Positions 44,895 through 54,972 of a stretch of 64,000 nucleotides of DNA are shown here, one piece after another. The translations under genes and the position numbers were made by a program. The stretch lies in NCBI RefSeq assembly GCF_000369405.1, contig NZ_KB849998.1, forward strand, positions 554,273-618,272, given 5' to 3'. Position 1 is the stretch's first letter. Each line of letters begins with the position of its first letter. The stretch comes from Acinetobacter sp. ANC 3929 (GTDB lineage: Bacteria; Pseudomonadota; Gammaproteobacteria; Pseudomonadales; Moraxellaceae). The notes under the pieces are model-generated. The model had not been told where the DNA came from. It saw only the letters and a list, made by a program, of their open reading frames with translations, and ran no database searches.

Positions 44895-45872
44895 TTATGG
44901 CTGTAACAAGACCTTACCCTGACGTGCACCTTGTGTTGCTTTAAGCGCAGCAGTCTTAATCTCGTCAAAACTGAATACTCCTTCAACTGGCAAAATCAGT
45001 TTCTTCTGAGTCGCCAATGTAATCAGTTCCACGAACAAAGCCTTTTTACGTTCCGCTGGCATTTCTTTATTCACGACACTGGCCCAGAAACCTTTTACGG
45101 TCGCCTGTTTAAAAATCAGGTCACCCGATGAGATCTGCATGGTTTCGCCTGTCATGCTGCCAAATGAAACCAATAGGCTATTTTCACTGAGTAGATTCAA
45201 CATTTCACCACTGGCACTGCCACCAATTGAATCTACTCCTGCAATTAGCGCTTGATCTGCATGGATGGCTTTGACTTGCTGTTTCCAATCTGGCTGATCC
45301 GTCGCCACGATGTGCTGGATACCCAATGCCTGCATTTCTGCAATCGCATCAGTACGGCGAACTAAATTAATGACTTGTAGTCCACGAGCTTGGGCAATCA
45401 TCGCAACGGTTTTACCCACTGCACCATTGGCCGTATTTTGAATCAACCATTGGCCTGCTTGTAGATTAACAAAATCAAGTAGCATCAAGGCACTGATTGG
45501 CATGCCGATCAGTTGAGCTGCCGTTTCATTGTCGATTGCATCATTTAACGGAATGATGCTTTGTGCAGGGGCAATAAAATATTCTGCCCAACTGCCATGT
45601 ACGCCAGCAACCGCAACACGCTGTCCCAGTTTACTTTCATCGACACCTTCGCCGACGGCATCGACAATGCCTACCGCTTCACTGCCACCAATGGCTGGGA
45701 GTGTTGGCTTATAGCCATAACTGCCACGTACGGTGCAAACATCATGGTTATGCATAGGAGACATGATGGTTTTAATGCGAACTTCACCTGCTTTAGGTTC
45801 AGGCTGTGGCATTTCTGCCAGCTGCAATACCTCTACAGGTTCACCAAAACTTTGATGGATAATACTTTGCAT
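44895..45872 (-). CDS. Zinc-independent medium-chain reductase (quinone oxidoreductase-like)
   Basis: A 325-residue medium-chain dehydrogenase/reductase. The N-terminal GroES-like part (GEVRIKTIMSPMHNHDV, GGSEAVGIVDAVGEG) lacks the zinc-binding Cys set. The NADPH motif follows at NTANGAVGKTVAMIAQARG. Such enzymes reduce quinones or reactive alkenals. It starts 3 bases after the NemR-like repressor, and its RBS (AAGGA) overlaps the repressor's stop codon. Expression is probably induced by electrophiles. Confidence 0.87.
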   Translation of the reverse strand: MQSIIHQSFGEPVEVLQLAEMPQPEPKAGEVRIKTIMSPMHNHDVCTVRGSYGYKPTLPAIGGSEAVGIVDAVGEGVDESKLGQRVAVAGVHGSWAEYFIAPAQSIIPLNDAIDNETAAQLIGMPISALMLLDFVNLQAGQWLIQNTANGAVGKTVAMIAQARGLQVINLVRRTDAIAEMQALGIQHIVATDQPDWKQQVKAIHADQALIAGVDSIGGSASGEMLNLLSENSLLVSFGSMTGETMQISSGDLIFKQATVKGFWASVVNKEMPAERKKALFVELITLATQKKLILPVEGVFSFDEIKTAALKATQGARQGKVLLQP

Positions 45873-45875
45873 GGT

Positions 45876-46478
45876 TTATTCCTTAATCGGCTGTAACAGC
45901 TGCTGTGTGGTTTCTAAAGCTAAATGTAGCGGCGCTTTGTCTTGAGCTAGCTTGGTCATCAGGGCCGCACCCAACCACAATTGATACATGACTTGGGCTG
46001 TTTTGAGTGGGTCAAGATGCACAGGGATTGAGCCTTGCTGTTGCCCTTCTTGTAATAACAAGGCCACGCGTTGCGTCAATCGATGTACCCCGAGATTGAG
46101 AATTTCACGCATGTCCTCGGATAAGTCCGCAACCTCCGCCGCCAGTTTCACAATCAGACAATTTTCCGCCCAACTGCCATAAACTGGGTCCTCAATCCAT
46201 GCTTGCCATAAAGCCATCAGACGCGCATAGGCACTTTGTTCGGTATGCTGCCAAAGCTGCTCTACGCGGACCTTATAATCCGCCATATATTGTTCGAGCA
46301 AAGCGCAGCCAAATGCTTCTTTAGAAGCAAAATAATGGTAGAACGACCCTTTCGGGACATCACAGGCTTTGAGAATCTCTTGCAAACCAACACCGACAAA
46401 CCCCTTACGCAACACCAATTCAAAGCTGGTATCGAGGATATGTTGTCGAGTGGTTTCACTTTTATTTGATCGTTTCAT
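45876..46478 (-). CDS. TetR-family regulator, NemR-like
   Basis: A 200-residue repressor from ATG 46478. The HTH is KGFVGVGLQEILKACDVPKGSFYHYFASKEAFG. The C-terminal domain keeps the sensor block ENC107LIVKLAAEVADLSEDMR and a Lys at 176 (LGAALMTK), the positions equivalent to Cys106 and Lys175 of E. coli NemR, which senses bleach and reactive electrophiles. A palindrome TAGAC-5-GTCTA lies 22 bases before the start. It is followed directly by a quinone-reductase-like gene. By family, oxidation should release the operator. Confidence 0.85.
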   Translation of the reverse strand: MKRSNKSETTRQHILDTSFELVLRKGFVGVGLQEILKACDVPKGSFYHYFASKEAFGCALLEQYMADYKVRVEQLWQHTEQSAYARLMALWQAWIEDPVYGSWAENCLIVKLAAEVADLSEDMREILNLGVHRLTQRVALLLQEGQQQGSIPVHLDPLKTAQVMYQLWLGAALMTKLAQDKAPLHLALETTQQLLQPIKE

Positions 46479-46499
46479 GCTCACACTATAAATCAATAT

Positions 46500-46514
46500 T
46501 AGACCAGTCGTCTA
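46500..46514. promoter_or_regulatory. Palindromic operator of the NemR-like repressor
   Basis: TAGAC (46500-46504), five bases, GTCTA (46510-46514). It lies just before the repressor gene and within 225 bases of uvrA. Confidence 0.75.
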
Positions 46515-46722
46515 GTAAATTATGTATTTTAATTCGTGATCAATTTTTACATGGCAATCTGTGGCATTGAATGCTAAAAATACTAGGCGCATCGCGTGAG
46601 ATAAATGTGAACCAGTTCATTAACCGTCACAATTTGTCGTTTTAATTATTTTTATACCACTTGAACGATTTTAAATCGCTATCATATACATGTTTTCATA
46701 TTCAGCTTATTGAGATGTATTT

Positions 46723-49554
46723 ATGAGTCAAAGTCATATCCGTATTCGAGGCGCACGTACTCATAATTTAAAAAATGTGTCACTCGATATCCCACGTGAC
46801 AAGTTTGTGGTGATTACGGGACTTTCTGGCTCAGGAAAATCATCCTTGGCCTTTGATACCTTGTATGCCGAAGGCCAGCGCCGTTATGTCGAATCACTGT
46901 CGGCTTATGCGCGCCAATTCCTGTCACAAATGGAAAAACCGGAAGTTGATTCGATTGAAGGCTTATCGCCTGCAATTGCGATTGAACAAAAATCAACAAG
47001 CCACAACCCACGTTCAACCGTCGGTACCATTACTGAAATTTATGACTATTTGCGTTTACTCTACGCACGCGTCGGTACGCCCTATTGTCCTGAGCACGAT
47101 CTACCGATGGTGGCACAAACCATCTCAGAAATGGTCGATGCAGTAAAAGGACTTGAAGAAGGCACAGCCTTGATGTTGCTTGCGCCTGTGGTGCGTGAAC
47201 GTAAAGGTGAATACACCCAATTATTTGAACAGTTACAAGGTCAAGGTTTTGTTCGTGCCCGTGTCGATGGTGAAATCATTGATATCGATACACCACCTGA
47301 GCTGGATAAAAAGAAAAAACATACCATTGAAGTGGTCGTCGATCGCTTTAAAGTGCGTGATGATCTCGGCAACCGTATTGCAGAATCATTTGAAACTGCA
47401 TTACGTTTAGGCGGTGATATTGCAGTTTTATCATGGATGAATGGCGAACATCCTGAACGCGTGTTCTCGGCAAAACATTCTTGCCCTGAGTGTGACCGTG
47501 CCGTGGCTGAACTTGAACCCCGTCTGTTCTCATTCAACAACCCATTTGGTGCCTGCCCGGTTTGTGATGGTCTGGGCACGCGCAGCCATTTCAGTTCAGA
47601 TAAACTGATTCCAAATCCTGAGGTTTCGATCAGCCAAGGTGCGATTCGTGGTTGGGATAGACAACGTCCGTATTACTACACCATGCTGCAAAAAGTCGCG
47701 GATCATTTCAATATCGATCTCGATCAGCCATGGAATACACTGGATAAAGACACGCAGAAAAAATTCTTGCAAGGCACAGGCAAAGAGAAAATCGACCTCA
47801 GCTATATTGATGAGCGTGGTCGTAAGCACAGTCGTGTGCAAGCTTTTGAAGGGATTTTGCCGCATTTAGAACGTCGCTATCGTGAGACTGAATCAAATTA
47901 TGTGCGTGATGATCTGGCGCAATACCTGTCGAATGCAGCGTGTGATGCTTGCGGTGGTTCACGTTTGAATGAAATTTCTCGTCATGTTCGTGTCAAAGAC
48001 AAAACCATTGCCCAAATCACCAAAATGTCGATTGGTGATGCTGAAAACTATTATCAAGACCTGAATCTTGAAGGCGCTAAAGGTGAAATCGCCGATAAAA
48101 TCTTTAAAGAGATTCGTGAACGTTTACACTTTCTGGTCAGTGTTGGCCTGAACTATCTGAGTCTGGCACGTTCAGCTGAAACCCTTTCTGGCGGTGAAGC
48201 GCAACGTATCCGTCTGGCTTCACAGATTGGTGCAGGCTTAATGGGCGTGATGTATGTACTGGATGAACCCTCGATTGGTCTACATCAACGTGATAATGAC
48301 CGCTTGTTACAAACCCTGATTCGCTTACGTGATTTGGGTAATACTGTACTCGTGGTTGAGCATGATGAAGATGCCATCCGTGCTGCTGACCATATTATTG
48401 ATATCGGACCAGGCGCGGGTATTCATGGCGGTGCTGTGATTGCCGAAGGAACATATGAAGAATTAGCAAATCATGCTGACTCACTCACAGGTCAATATCT
48501 GTCAGGCAAATTGAAGATTGAAGTGCCGAAACAGCGCACCCAATCTCCTCGTCCAGATGAAGTCATCAAATTGTCTGGGGCAAGCGGACATAACTTACAG
48601 AACGTTGATCTGACGATTCCATTAGGTATCATGACCTGTGTGACTGGGGTATCTGGTTCAGGTAAATCAACCCTGATTAACCGTACTTTATTGCCTTTGG
48701 CTGCGACTCAACTGAATGGCGCAACCACACTGACTGCTGAAAAGTTTGACTCGATTGATGGCTTACAGCATTTAGATAAAGTAGTTGATATTGATCAGAG
48801 CCCTATTGGTCGTACACCACGTTCGAATCCTGCAACTTATACAGGTTTATTCACACCAATTCGTGAGCTATTTGCACAAACACCTGAAGCCAAAGCGCGT
48901 GGTTACAGCGCAGGCCGTTTCTCGTTTAACGTGAAAGGTGGACGCTGTGAAGCGTGTGAAGGCGATGGCATGATTAAGGTCGCGATGCACTTCCTGCCAG
49001 ATATGTATGTGCCTTGTGATGCTTGTCATGGCAAGCGTTATAACCGTGAAACTTTAGAAGTCGGTTATAAAGGCAAAAACATTTCTGATGTCTTGGAAAT
49101 GACGGTGGAAGATGCCGCTGAGTTCTTTAGTGCTATTCCTGTGATTCATCGTCGTTTAGATACTTTAACTCAAGTCGGGCTTGGCTATATTCGTTTAGGA
49201 CAAGCAGCAACAACGCTTTCTGGCGGCGAAGCGCAACGAGTGAAACTGGCACGTGAGTTGGCAAAACGCGATACAGGTCGAACTTTATATATCTTGGATG
49301 AACCGACCACAGGTCTGCATTTCCATGATATTGCCAAGTTACTCGATATTTTGTATGAGCTACGCAATAAAGGGAATACCATTGTAGTGATTGAGCATAA
49401 TCTTGATGTGATTAAAACCGCTGACTGGGTGATCGACTTAGGTCCTGAGGGTGGTTCGGGTGGTGGTCAAATCATTGCTGAAGGAACCCCTGAGCAAGTG
49501 GTGAAATCTAAAATTTCACATACAGCGAAGTTCTTAAAACCGTTGTTGAAATAA
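46723..49554 (+). CDS. uvrA: Excinuclease ABC subunit A
   Basis: A 943-residue damage-recognition ATPase of nucleotide excision repair. Two ABC modules are visible: [13 protein letters not shown] with [16 protein letters not shown], and [13 protein letters not shown] with [16 protein letters not shown]. Zinc modules are at CPECDRA..CPVCDG and [16 protein letters not shown]. Length and motifs are complete. It acts with UvrB and UvrC, which are not in this window. No LexA box is seen upstream, as expected for a genus without classical LexA. Confidence 0.98.
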   Translation: MSQSHIRIRGARTHNLKNVSLDIPRDKFVVITGLSGSGKSSLAFDTLYAEGQRRYVESLSAYARQFLSQMEKPEVDSIEGLSPAIAIEQKSTSHNPRSTVGTITEIYDYLRLLYARVGTPYCPEHDLPMVAQTISEMVDAVKGLEEGTALMLLAPVVRERKGEYTQLFEQLQGQGFVRARVDGEIIDIDTPPELDKKKKHTIEVVVDRFKVRDDLGNRIAESFETALRLGGDIAVLSWMNGEHPERVFSAKHSCPECDRAVAELEPRLFSFNNPFGACPVCDGLGTRSHFSSDKLIPNPEVSISQGAIRGWDRQRPYYYTMLQKVADHFNIDLDQPWNTLDKDTQKKFLQGTGKEKIDLSYIDERGRKHSRVQAFEGILPHLERRYRETESNYVRDDLAQYLSNAACDACGGSRLNEISRHVRVKDKTIAQITKMSIGDAENYYQDLNLEGAKGEIADKIFKEIRERLHFLVSVGLNYLSLARSAETLSGGEAQRIRLASQIGAGLMGVMYVLDEPSIGLHQRDNDRLLQTLIRLRDLGNTVLVVEHDEDAIRAADHIIDIGPGAGIHGGAVIAEGTYEELANHADSLTGQYLSGKLKIEVPKQRTQSPRPDEVIKLSGASGHNLQNVDLTIPLGIMTCVTGVSGSGKSTLINRTLLPLAATQLNGATTLTAEKFDSIDGLQHLDKVVDIDQSPIGRTPRSNPATYTGLFTPIRELFAQTPEAKARGYSAGRFSFNVKGGRCEACEGDGMIKVAMHFLPDMYVPCDACHGKRYNRETLEVGYKGKNISDVLEMTVEDAAEFFSAIPVIHRRLDTLTQVGLGYIRLGQAATTLSGGEAQRVKLARELAKRDTGRTLYILDEPTTGLHFHDIAKLLDILYELRNKGNTIVVIEHNLDVIKTADWVIDLGPEGGSGGGQIIAEGTPEQVVKSKISHTAKFLKPLLK

Positions 49555-49619
49555 AAGATCACGTTCTAAACGAACTAATTAACATTGCATCAAATGACTC
49601 TATCTGTATGAGCCTTAAA

Positions 49620-49642
49620 GAAACCGAGTCAAACTCGGTTTC
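49620..49642 (+). terminator. Terminator after uvrA
   Basis: The 10-bp stem GAAACCGAGT/ACTCGGTTTC with a 3-base loop, followed by CTCTTT. It lies between uvrA and the convergent monooxygenase gene. Confidence 0.7.
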
Positions 49643-49657
49643 CTCTTTAGCTTGATT

Positions 49658-50035
49658 TTATGCAGGCGTGTCCTGAAGTTTATGTACAATTCCTGAATGA
49701 GGAAAAACAACATCATCCGATTGATAAATATGAAATTCAAAATCAGCAACCGCTTTCAGACGATCAAATTTAGCCTCAAAAACCTTATCCCCAAAGAATT
49801 TTTTGACATCATCTTTGGATGAAATCGCTTCAATATTGACAACCGTTTTGCCATCAAGGCTTTTAGCTAAATTGCTCCATAAAAATCCCTCTTTAAACGA
49901 TGCATAATGCACAATTTCCTGAATAATTTTAAAAGCTTGCTCCTGTTTCTCTGGGTGAGCATGTATAACATTCACCACAAAAACAGTAGGTGTAGGTTCT
50001 GATTGGAACTGGGTAGATGTAAGAATATGACTCAT
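49658..50035 (-). CDS. Antibiotic-biosynthesis-monooxygenase (ABM) fold protein
   Basis: About 125 residues from ATG 50035 (AAGGTTAG upstream); the longer frame adds a hydrophobic stretch from 50083 with no RBS. It has the dimeric ferredoxin-like ABM pattern (VFVVNVIHAHPEKQEQAFKIIQEIVHYASFKEGFL). ABM proteins oxidise quinols or similar substrates without cofactor. It is divergent from a LysR gene that probably controls it. Confidence 0.8.
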   Translation of the reverse strand: MSHILTSTQFQSEPTPTVFVVNVIHAHPEKQEQAFKIIQEIVHYASFKEGFLWSNLAKSLDGKTVVNIEAISSKDDVKKFFGDKVFEAKFDRLKAVADFEFHIYQSDDVVFPHSGIVHKLQDTPA

Positions 50036-50147
50036 TTTTCTAACCTTATTCAAAATTAAGTAAAGAACAAAGTTTAGATTCACTTGGAATATTGAAAAAT
50101 AGGTTAAGATTCTAAAGAATGCGGAAAAATATTCCAGAATAAAAATT

Positions 50148-51059
50148 ATGGATCGTTTTAGTTCTTTAAATGTCTTTATTCAAGTTGCTGAGTTCCGAAG
50201 CTTTACGCTGGTGGGACAAAAACTAGGTTTGTCTGCATCTGCTATTGGAAAAATTATTGCGAAACTTGAAAAGAAATTAAATGTCCGGTTGTTCCACCGC
50301 TCTACACGAAGCATTCAACTTACACCTGAAGGCGCGCTCTTCCTTAAACGATGCCGTCAAATATTGGCCGAAGTTGAAGAAGCAGAATTGGAATTATCAC
50401 AGATTAATCATGTACCTCAAGGACGGCTTAGGGTCAGTTTACCTTTAGTTGGAATGTTAATGATGCCAACCCTCACTCAGTTCATACAAGCGTGGCCAGC
50501 CATCAATTTAGATCTTGATTTTTCCGATCATCTCGTTGATGTAATCGAGGAAGGGTTTGATGTTGTGATTCGTACAGGTGCATTGACTGACTCACGCTTA
50601 ATGGCAAAGGTATTAGGCACTTATCACTATCAAATGGTGGGCTCACCTGCTTATTTTGTTGAGCATGGTATACCACAGGCTTTAGATGAGCTCGCAACAA
50701 GACATTGCTTACGACATCGTTATCCAAGTACAGGTAAAATCGAGGCTTGGCCCTTACAAGAACACGGTAAACCCTACATCATAAATTTACCTGTCTCCAC
50801 TGTGGCCAATAACATTGAATCTATTATTTACATGGTTGAGCAAGGGTTAGGCATTGCTTGTTTGCCTGATTTTGCCATTAAGGATCAGATACAATCTGGT
50901 CGGCTTATCAGTATCATGCATGACAAGATCATCCATGCTGGGCATTTCAACATTGTGTGGCCATCAAATCGCTACCTTTCGCCCAAAACCAGAGTATTTA
51001 TTGACTTTATGCAGCAATATTTATTTCCTGATTGCCAAAAACACGACTCATTTAATTAA
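50148..51059 (+). CDS. LysR-type regulator
   Basis: A 303-residue LysR protein: HTH FRSFTLVGQKLGLSASAIGKIIAKLEKKLNVRLFHRSTRSIQLTPEG, then an effector domain (LRVSLPLVGMLMMPTL, DVVIRTGALTDSRLMAK). It is similar in style to the CrgA/AaeR group. It is divergent from the ABM gene with about 110 bases between starts. Confidence 0.88.
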   Translation: MDRFSSLNVFIQVAEFRSFTLVGQKLGLSASAIGKIIAKLEKKLNVRLFHRSTRSIQLTPEGALFLKRCRQILAEVEEAELELSQINHVPQGRLRVSLPLVGMLMMPTLTQFIQAWPAINLDLDFSDHLVDVIEEGFDVVIRTGALTDSRLMAKVLGTYHYQMVGSPAYFVEHGIPQALDELATRHCLRHRYPSTGKIEAWPLQEHGKPYIINLPVSTVANNIESIIYMVEQGLGIACLPDFAIKDQIQSGRLISIMHDKIIHAGHFNIVWPSNRYLSPKTRVFIDFMQQYLFPDCQKHDSFN

Positions 51060-51149
51060 ATAAAAATATTTAGTTAGTGCGTTTTTAACTAAACATGCCG
51101 TCATAAAAGGTCATTCTTAATTGCTTAGATTTATTCAATCACGGGCAAT

Positions 51150-52871
51150 TTAATATTCCACTACATTCTTCCCTTTTGCCTTAGCTTTGAGCAACGACTG
51201 ATCCGCTTTTTCTAACAGTTCTAACCAACTATTTGCACCAATCGCCACACCGATACTCACCGAAACCTGAATCGACTCAGACACGTTCGAAAGCACAATC
51301 TTTTGATTTAAAATTCCCGAACGGATACCTTCTGCCACCACTTTTGCAGCCCCCATTTGAATATCTTCAATCACCACCAAAAACTCGTCACCGCCATAAC
51401 GTACGATTAAATCAGATGTTCTAACGTTGAGCCTCAACTGATCTGCAATCATGGTAATCACCTGATCACCCACGATATGCCCATATTGATCATTTACAAA
51501 CTTAAAATTATCAATATCAATTGCAATCACACACGTCTGTGACAACGACTCAGGCTTAGATTCAAGAATCTGAATATATTCATCCAAGGCCAAACGATTG
51601 GCAACACCAGTCAATACATCAGAATTTGCAATCTGCTTCAACTGCAACTCCATCGCATCGCGCTGCTTCAACATTCCTTTTAATTTATCAATCGCTTCAA
51701 ACAGTGAGACAAACTCTTCCTTATTATTTTTACCTGAAGGGAATTCATCCGAGGTTTCTGATAAACGTAAAATCATATCACGAGCATGAATCAGAGGGCT
51801 AAATACCTTGCGCTTGGCATAAATCATGGTGAAAATTGCAATCAATAAAGACAGGCTAGAGATAATTAAAGTAAAGATGAACTGTCGCTTTGCGAATTTA
51901 TTTTCATTCACTGCAACCCGAATACTGTAATCCAGAATATAGTTTTGCAAGTCCATTACTGGAGTAAATTTCCCCACCATTCGTTCTGTCAATTGTGTCC
52001 CAGACAGAAAGTACGCTTTATTATTTTTACTTTCATCCAATAGACGTGCAATGATCGGTAATCCTTTATCTAAAAATTCCGTTTTAACGCGACGATATAA
52101 GTCTACATATTCGAGTGTCTTCGACTGTTCAGGCTGGATCGTATCAATCAACTCCCAAAGATAGATCGCTTGATGCTGTGTTTGTAACGATCTTGCCCGA
52201 TTTTCATCTGAAATTTTTTCACCAAAGGTCACAGGTGCCATGATATTAGACGCAACTCGCCCTGCTTGATCACGCATATCGGTGAGCACCAAAATCGAGG
52301 TAAAGTAATTCGACATCTTGCTGTTCTTACTATTCGAACGCACCAATAACCAAGTTAAAAACTCGCGGCTTTCATCCCAAACACTAAACATCGATAAAAT
52401 CGCATGATCATATTGCTTGGAGGTTCGCTCAGCATGCGGCGTACTGGCATATGCATCAACAATGGCTCGAGCTGCAGCTAATTTAACTTTTAAATCTGTT
52501 TCCAACTCATAAGCGATTAGCCTAAAACCATGTTGTTTTAAAACTTCAATAGTATTATCAATTTCAGTATCAACAATCTTTCGATACTCGAATAATTCTT
52601 TTTGATTTTCCAATAATACATCTGGCTGACTTGACATCACTTTATTGGAAGGTGCCCGTTCTCTGGAGATTTTATTGGCTGTTTTGACTAATGTACGGAG
52701 GCAGGTAATTTCAGTGAGTGTTTGTTCTGATTTTATATACTCTTGATAACTATTAATAATTAAAGGAATAGAGAGATAAAAAATCGAAAATATAATGACT
52801 ATCATGCAAAAAAAGAGGCGACGGCTAATCTGCTCAGAACGTAATTTTGAGCTTTTTAATTTACGCCCCAT
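51150..52871 (-). CDS. Membrane-bound diguanylate cyclase (GGDEF)
   Basis: A 573-residue inner-membrane enzyme that makes cyclic di-GMP. One membrane segment lies near residue 20-42, a sensor region of about 280 residues follows, and a second membrane segment lies near 325-350. A HAMP-like stretch and a C-terminal GGDEF domain come next. The active site RYGGDEF and the domain start SDVLTGVANR are intact. The inhibitory I-site R-x-x-D (RTSD) sits five residues before GGDEF. The sensed signal is unknown. Confidence 0.92.
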   Translation of the reverse strand: MGRKLKSSKLRSEQISRRLFFCMIVIIFSIFYLSIPLIINSYQEYIKSEQTLTEITCLRTLVKTANKISRERAPSNKVMSSQPDVLLENQKELFEYRKIVDTEIDNTIEVLKQHGFRLIAYELETDLKVKLAAARAIVDAYASTPHAERTSKQYDHAILSMFSVWDESREFLTWLLVRSNSKNSKMSNYFTSILVLTDMRDQAGRVASNIMAPVTFGEKISDENRARSLQTQHQAIYLWELIDTIQPEQSKTLEYVDLYRRVKTEFLDKGLPIIARLLDESKNNKAYFLSGTQLTERMVGKFTPVMDLQNYILDYSIRVAVNENKFAKRQFIFTLIISSLSLLIAIFTMIYAKRKVFSPLIHARDMILRLSETSDEFPSGKNNKEEFVSLFEAIDKLKGMLKQRDAMELQLKQIANSDVLTGVANRLALDEYIQILESKPESLSQTCVIAIDIDNFKFVNDQYGHIVGDQVITMIADQLRLNVRTSDLIVRYGGDEFLVVIEDIQMGAAKVVAEGIRSGILNQKIVLSNVSESIQVSVSIGVAIGANSWLELLEKADQSLLKAKAKGKNVVEY

Positions 52872-53404
52872 TCACACACCTTGCTCGTTTCAAAAATAGT
52901 CTCGATTGCTTTTTAAACAGATAATAATTTTACCTGAATTCTAAATAACACTACCACGATTAAGCCGAGTTTTTTGCTTACATTAATTTCAATGACTTAT
53001 ATTCAGTGAACTTTCACCTAATAAATAACAAGGGTCTTTATTTATTGAGAATCATTATTAATTAAGTCCAAACAGATGATTAATTACAATTTATTTTTAA
53101 CTCTTAAATATATTCAATAAAAATCATAAAGATAAAATAATATCAGAGAATATTTAACTTCAATTTCAGTGTTAAAAACATATATTTTTAGTTAGATTGG
53201 GTTGATTAATCATCGAAAAAAACTATTCAAAGAATAAAAATTATCAATTTCACAAATTACTTTCTAAAGCACATAATTTAATCACAGCAAGATTTTAGAG
53301 TTTAAAAACAGAAACCCTCAGGATGTTTTCTCCCCAAATTGTAAACATCCTTTTCTACCCAGCTTTCCCCAAAGCTGGGTCTTTTTTGAGATTTTAGAAA
53401 GAAT
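52872..53404. other. 533-base gene-free stretch
   Basis: AT-rich with no coding frame. Two hairpins at its right end (53321-53350 and 53357-53386) have T-tails on the plus strand although no plus-strand gene precedes them. An unannotated plus transcript or an insulator for the OXA gene are both possible. Confidence 0.6.
53321..53386 (+). terminator. Tandem hairpin terminators beyond the OXA gene
   Basis: First stem GGATGTTT/AAACATCC (53321-53350) followed by TTTT. Second stem ACCCAGCTTT/AAAGCTGGGT (53357-53380) followed by CTTTTTT. They are oriented for plus-strand transcription toward the 3' end of the OXA gene. Confidence 0.7.
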
Positions 53405-54241
53405 CTAATTCACCAATAAATCAAGTTGCTGCAAAGCTTGATAAACAATCGCCTTACGTGTCTCTGCATGCTCAGGTTGACTCATTTCCATATTTAATGA
53501 AAATGCGGTGATCTTGCCATTTGCTTGTTCTATCCAACCCGTCCACCATCCAACTTGCGGACTAACATCCATACCCCAACCACTTTTAGCGTATATCTTG
53601 GCCCCCTGAACTTCATCAAGCAATAACATGCCTTTCACTTGTTGCTGAGTTGACTGATCAAATGGCAGCTTTTGCTTCGCCAATGCGTAGGCAAAGCGTA
53701 CTTCTTCCACAGGAGTAATTTTTAATGGGCCAACTAACCAGAAATTATCGACCTGTGTCCCAACATTGTTATTGCCATAACCCACTCGCTTAATTTCTTG
53801 GGTCATCAGTTCTAGGCCAATACGTCGTGCCAGCTCTTGATACACAGGCACAGCTGATGCCTGCATCGCCTCCGCTAGTGTGAGGTCTTTTTCCCAACTA
53901 CTGAATGCGCGTTTCCGTCCATCCCATTTAAAGATTTCATTTGGCGTGGTTTTATGATGCTGTATGCCAATTAACGCATTCAGCATTTTAAAAGTTGAGG
54001 CTGGGATATAACGATGCTCTGCGCGACTGGTGTCATTGCCATATTTTTGAATTTTCTTTCCATCATAAATGACCAAAACACCGCTAGTTTGAGCATTTTG
54101 GAATAAGCTCGCAATCTGCTGCTGTTCACTTTTCTGTGTCATTATTTGCTGCTTTTGTTGACTAAAGCTCTGGCAAGCCATCAAGGGTAATCCCAGCACC
54201 AATGAAATGGATAAAGTGAGAATTTTTAGTTTCGCCGACAT
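53405..54241 (-). CDS. Class D beta-lactamase (OXA type)
   Basis: A 278-residue serine beta-lactamase. The lipoprotein signal ends at C23 (LPLMAC). Active-site motifs are S82-T-F-K85, S129-A-V, Y155-G-N and K219-S-G, followed by WGM and the WWTGW segment. The overall pattern is close to the intrinsic OXA groups of non-baumannii Acinetobacter (OXA-134/OXA-211 type, related to OXA-23 and OXA-58). The exact subgroup is not certain. The family hydrolyses penicillins, and several members also hydrolyse carbapenems; activity here cannot be read from sequence alone. No IS lies upstream. Confidence 0.93.
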   Translation of the reverse strand: MSAKLKILTLSISLVLGLPLMACQSFSQQKQQIMTQKSEQQQIASLFQNAQTSGVLVIYDGKKIQKYGNDTSRAEHRYIPASTFKMLNALIGIQHHKTTPNEIFKWDGRKRAFSSWEKDLTLAEAMQASAVPVYQELARRIGLELMTQEIKRVGYGNNNVGTQVDNFWLVGPLKITPVEEVRFAYALAKQKLPFDQSTQQQVKGMLLLDEVQGAKIYAKSGWGMDVSPQVGWWTGWIEQANGKITAFSLNMEMSQPEHAETRKAIVYQALQQLDLLVN

Positions 54242-54336
54242 GAGAATAAAAGTGGAAAAGTAAAATAAACAGCCACTATAAGTCTTTTATTACATGTCTT
54301 CTGTAGTGTTATTTCATCTAAAACCGAGAAAAAAGA

Positions 54337-54370
54337 TAAAAAAAAGCTCGACCTTGGGGAAAGCCGAGCT
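54337..54370 (-). terminator. Strong minus-strand terminator upstream of OXA
   Basis: On the minus strand AGCTCG and CGAGCT enclose a GC-rich loop, followed by nine T's. No minus-strand protein gene lies before it, so it probably ends a small RNA and also shields the OXA gene from read-through. Confidence 0.75.
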
Positions 54371-54452
54371 AGTAAAACAGTGATGTTAAAAACATCAAAA
54401 TACTTCAAAGAAAATGTTACGAGACACTTAAATGCAAATTAGATATCTCTTG
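54337..54452 (-). ncRNA. Candidate small RNA
   Basis: On the minus strand, TTTACT (54487-54482) and CATAAT (54464-54459), spaced by 17 bases, form a good promoter. About 115 bases downstream a terminator ends in a T-run. The span contains a GATGTT-3-AACATC hairpin and no coding frame. A palindrome GAATTAATTC lies between the promoter boxes. This is inferred from signals only. Confidence 0.45.
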
Positions 54453-54900
54453 CTTTGTATTATGTGAATTAATTCTCACAAAGTAAAGTTGATTAAATAG
54501 ATCGGGTTTATTATTACAATCGTTTTTGCTAATTGATCATTAAAAGTGCGATTTTTACATGATTTTTAGTTTATATTGACTGAGAATGAATACCATAATT
54601 TTGCAAAGTCTATCGCAGAAAAATTACATAATATTATTTTAACTCACACTTTTGGACTCGTATTTATGACAAAAATAAGAACTCAATAAACGAAAAAAAC
54701 GATTAATATAATTGAATAAACCAATTAAAATGTTTAGCAATGCTATTCTTCTAAGCCCCCTTATCTCATTAAAAAATAAACATATCTATTTGTTAGATAT
54801 ATACTTTATAAAACGTTGACATGATTTTTTTCAAGTGTTCGTTTTTCATACACTACCTGTTCAGCTTTTGTTCGTTTATCGGAAGCCCAAATTTATTACA

Positions 54901-54928
54901 TTGACTTCATACTTTGTTACAATACAAT
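54901..54928 (+). promoter_or_regulatory. Porin promoter
   Basis: TTGACT (54901-54906) and TACAAT (54923-54928) with a 16-base spacer, 45 bases before the porin ATG at 54973. Confidence 0.7.
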
Positions 54929-54972
54929 GGCTCCAACTTTACTCTTTAATTGTTTTAAAGCTGGAAATCATT

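Larger units (their letters stand above)
54242..54972. other. 731-base stretch between OXA and porin, with candidate sRNA
   Basis: No protein gene is convincing; the frame from 54835 is the porin with an unlikely N-terminal extension. It holds a minus-strand promoter-like pair, a strong minus-strand terminator (54337-54370) and the porin promoter (54901-54928). Confidence 0.6.

Noticed and set aside
54459-54482. CRP-type site (TGTGA...TCACA) in the candidate sRNA promoter
   Set aside because: The half-sites are 8 bases apart instead of 6, so a CRP/Vfr site is unlikely. Only the inner palindrome is noted.
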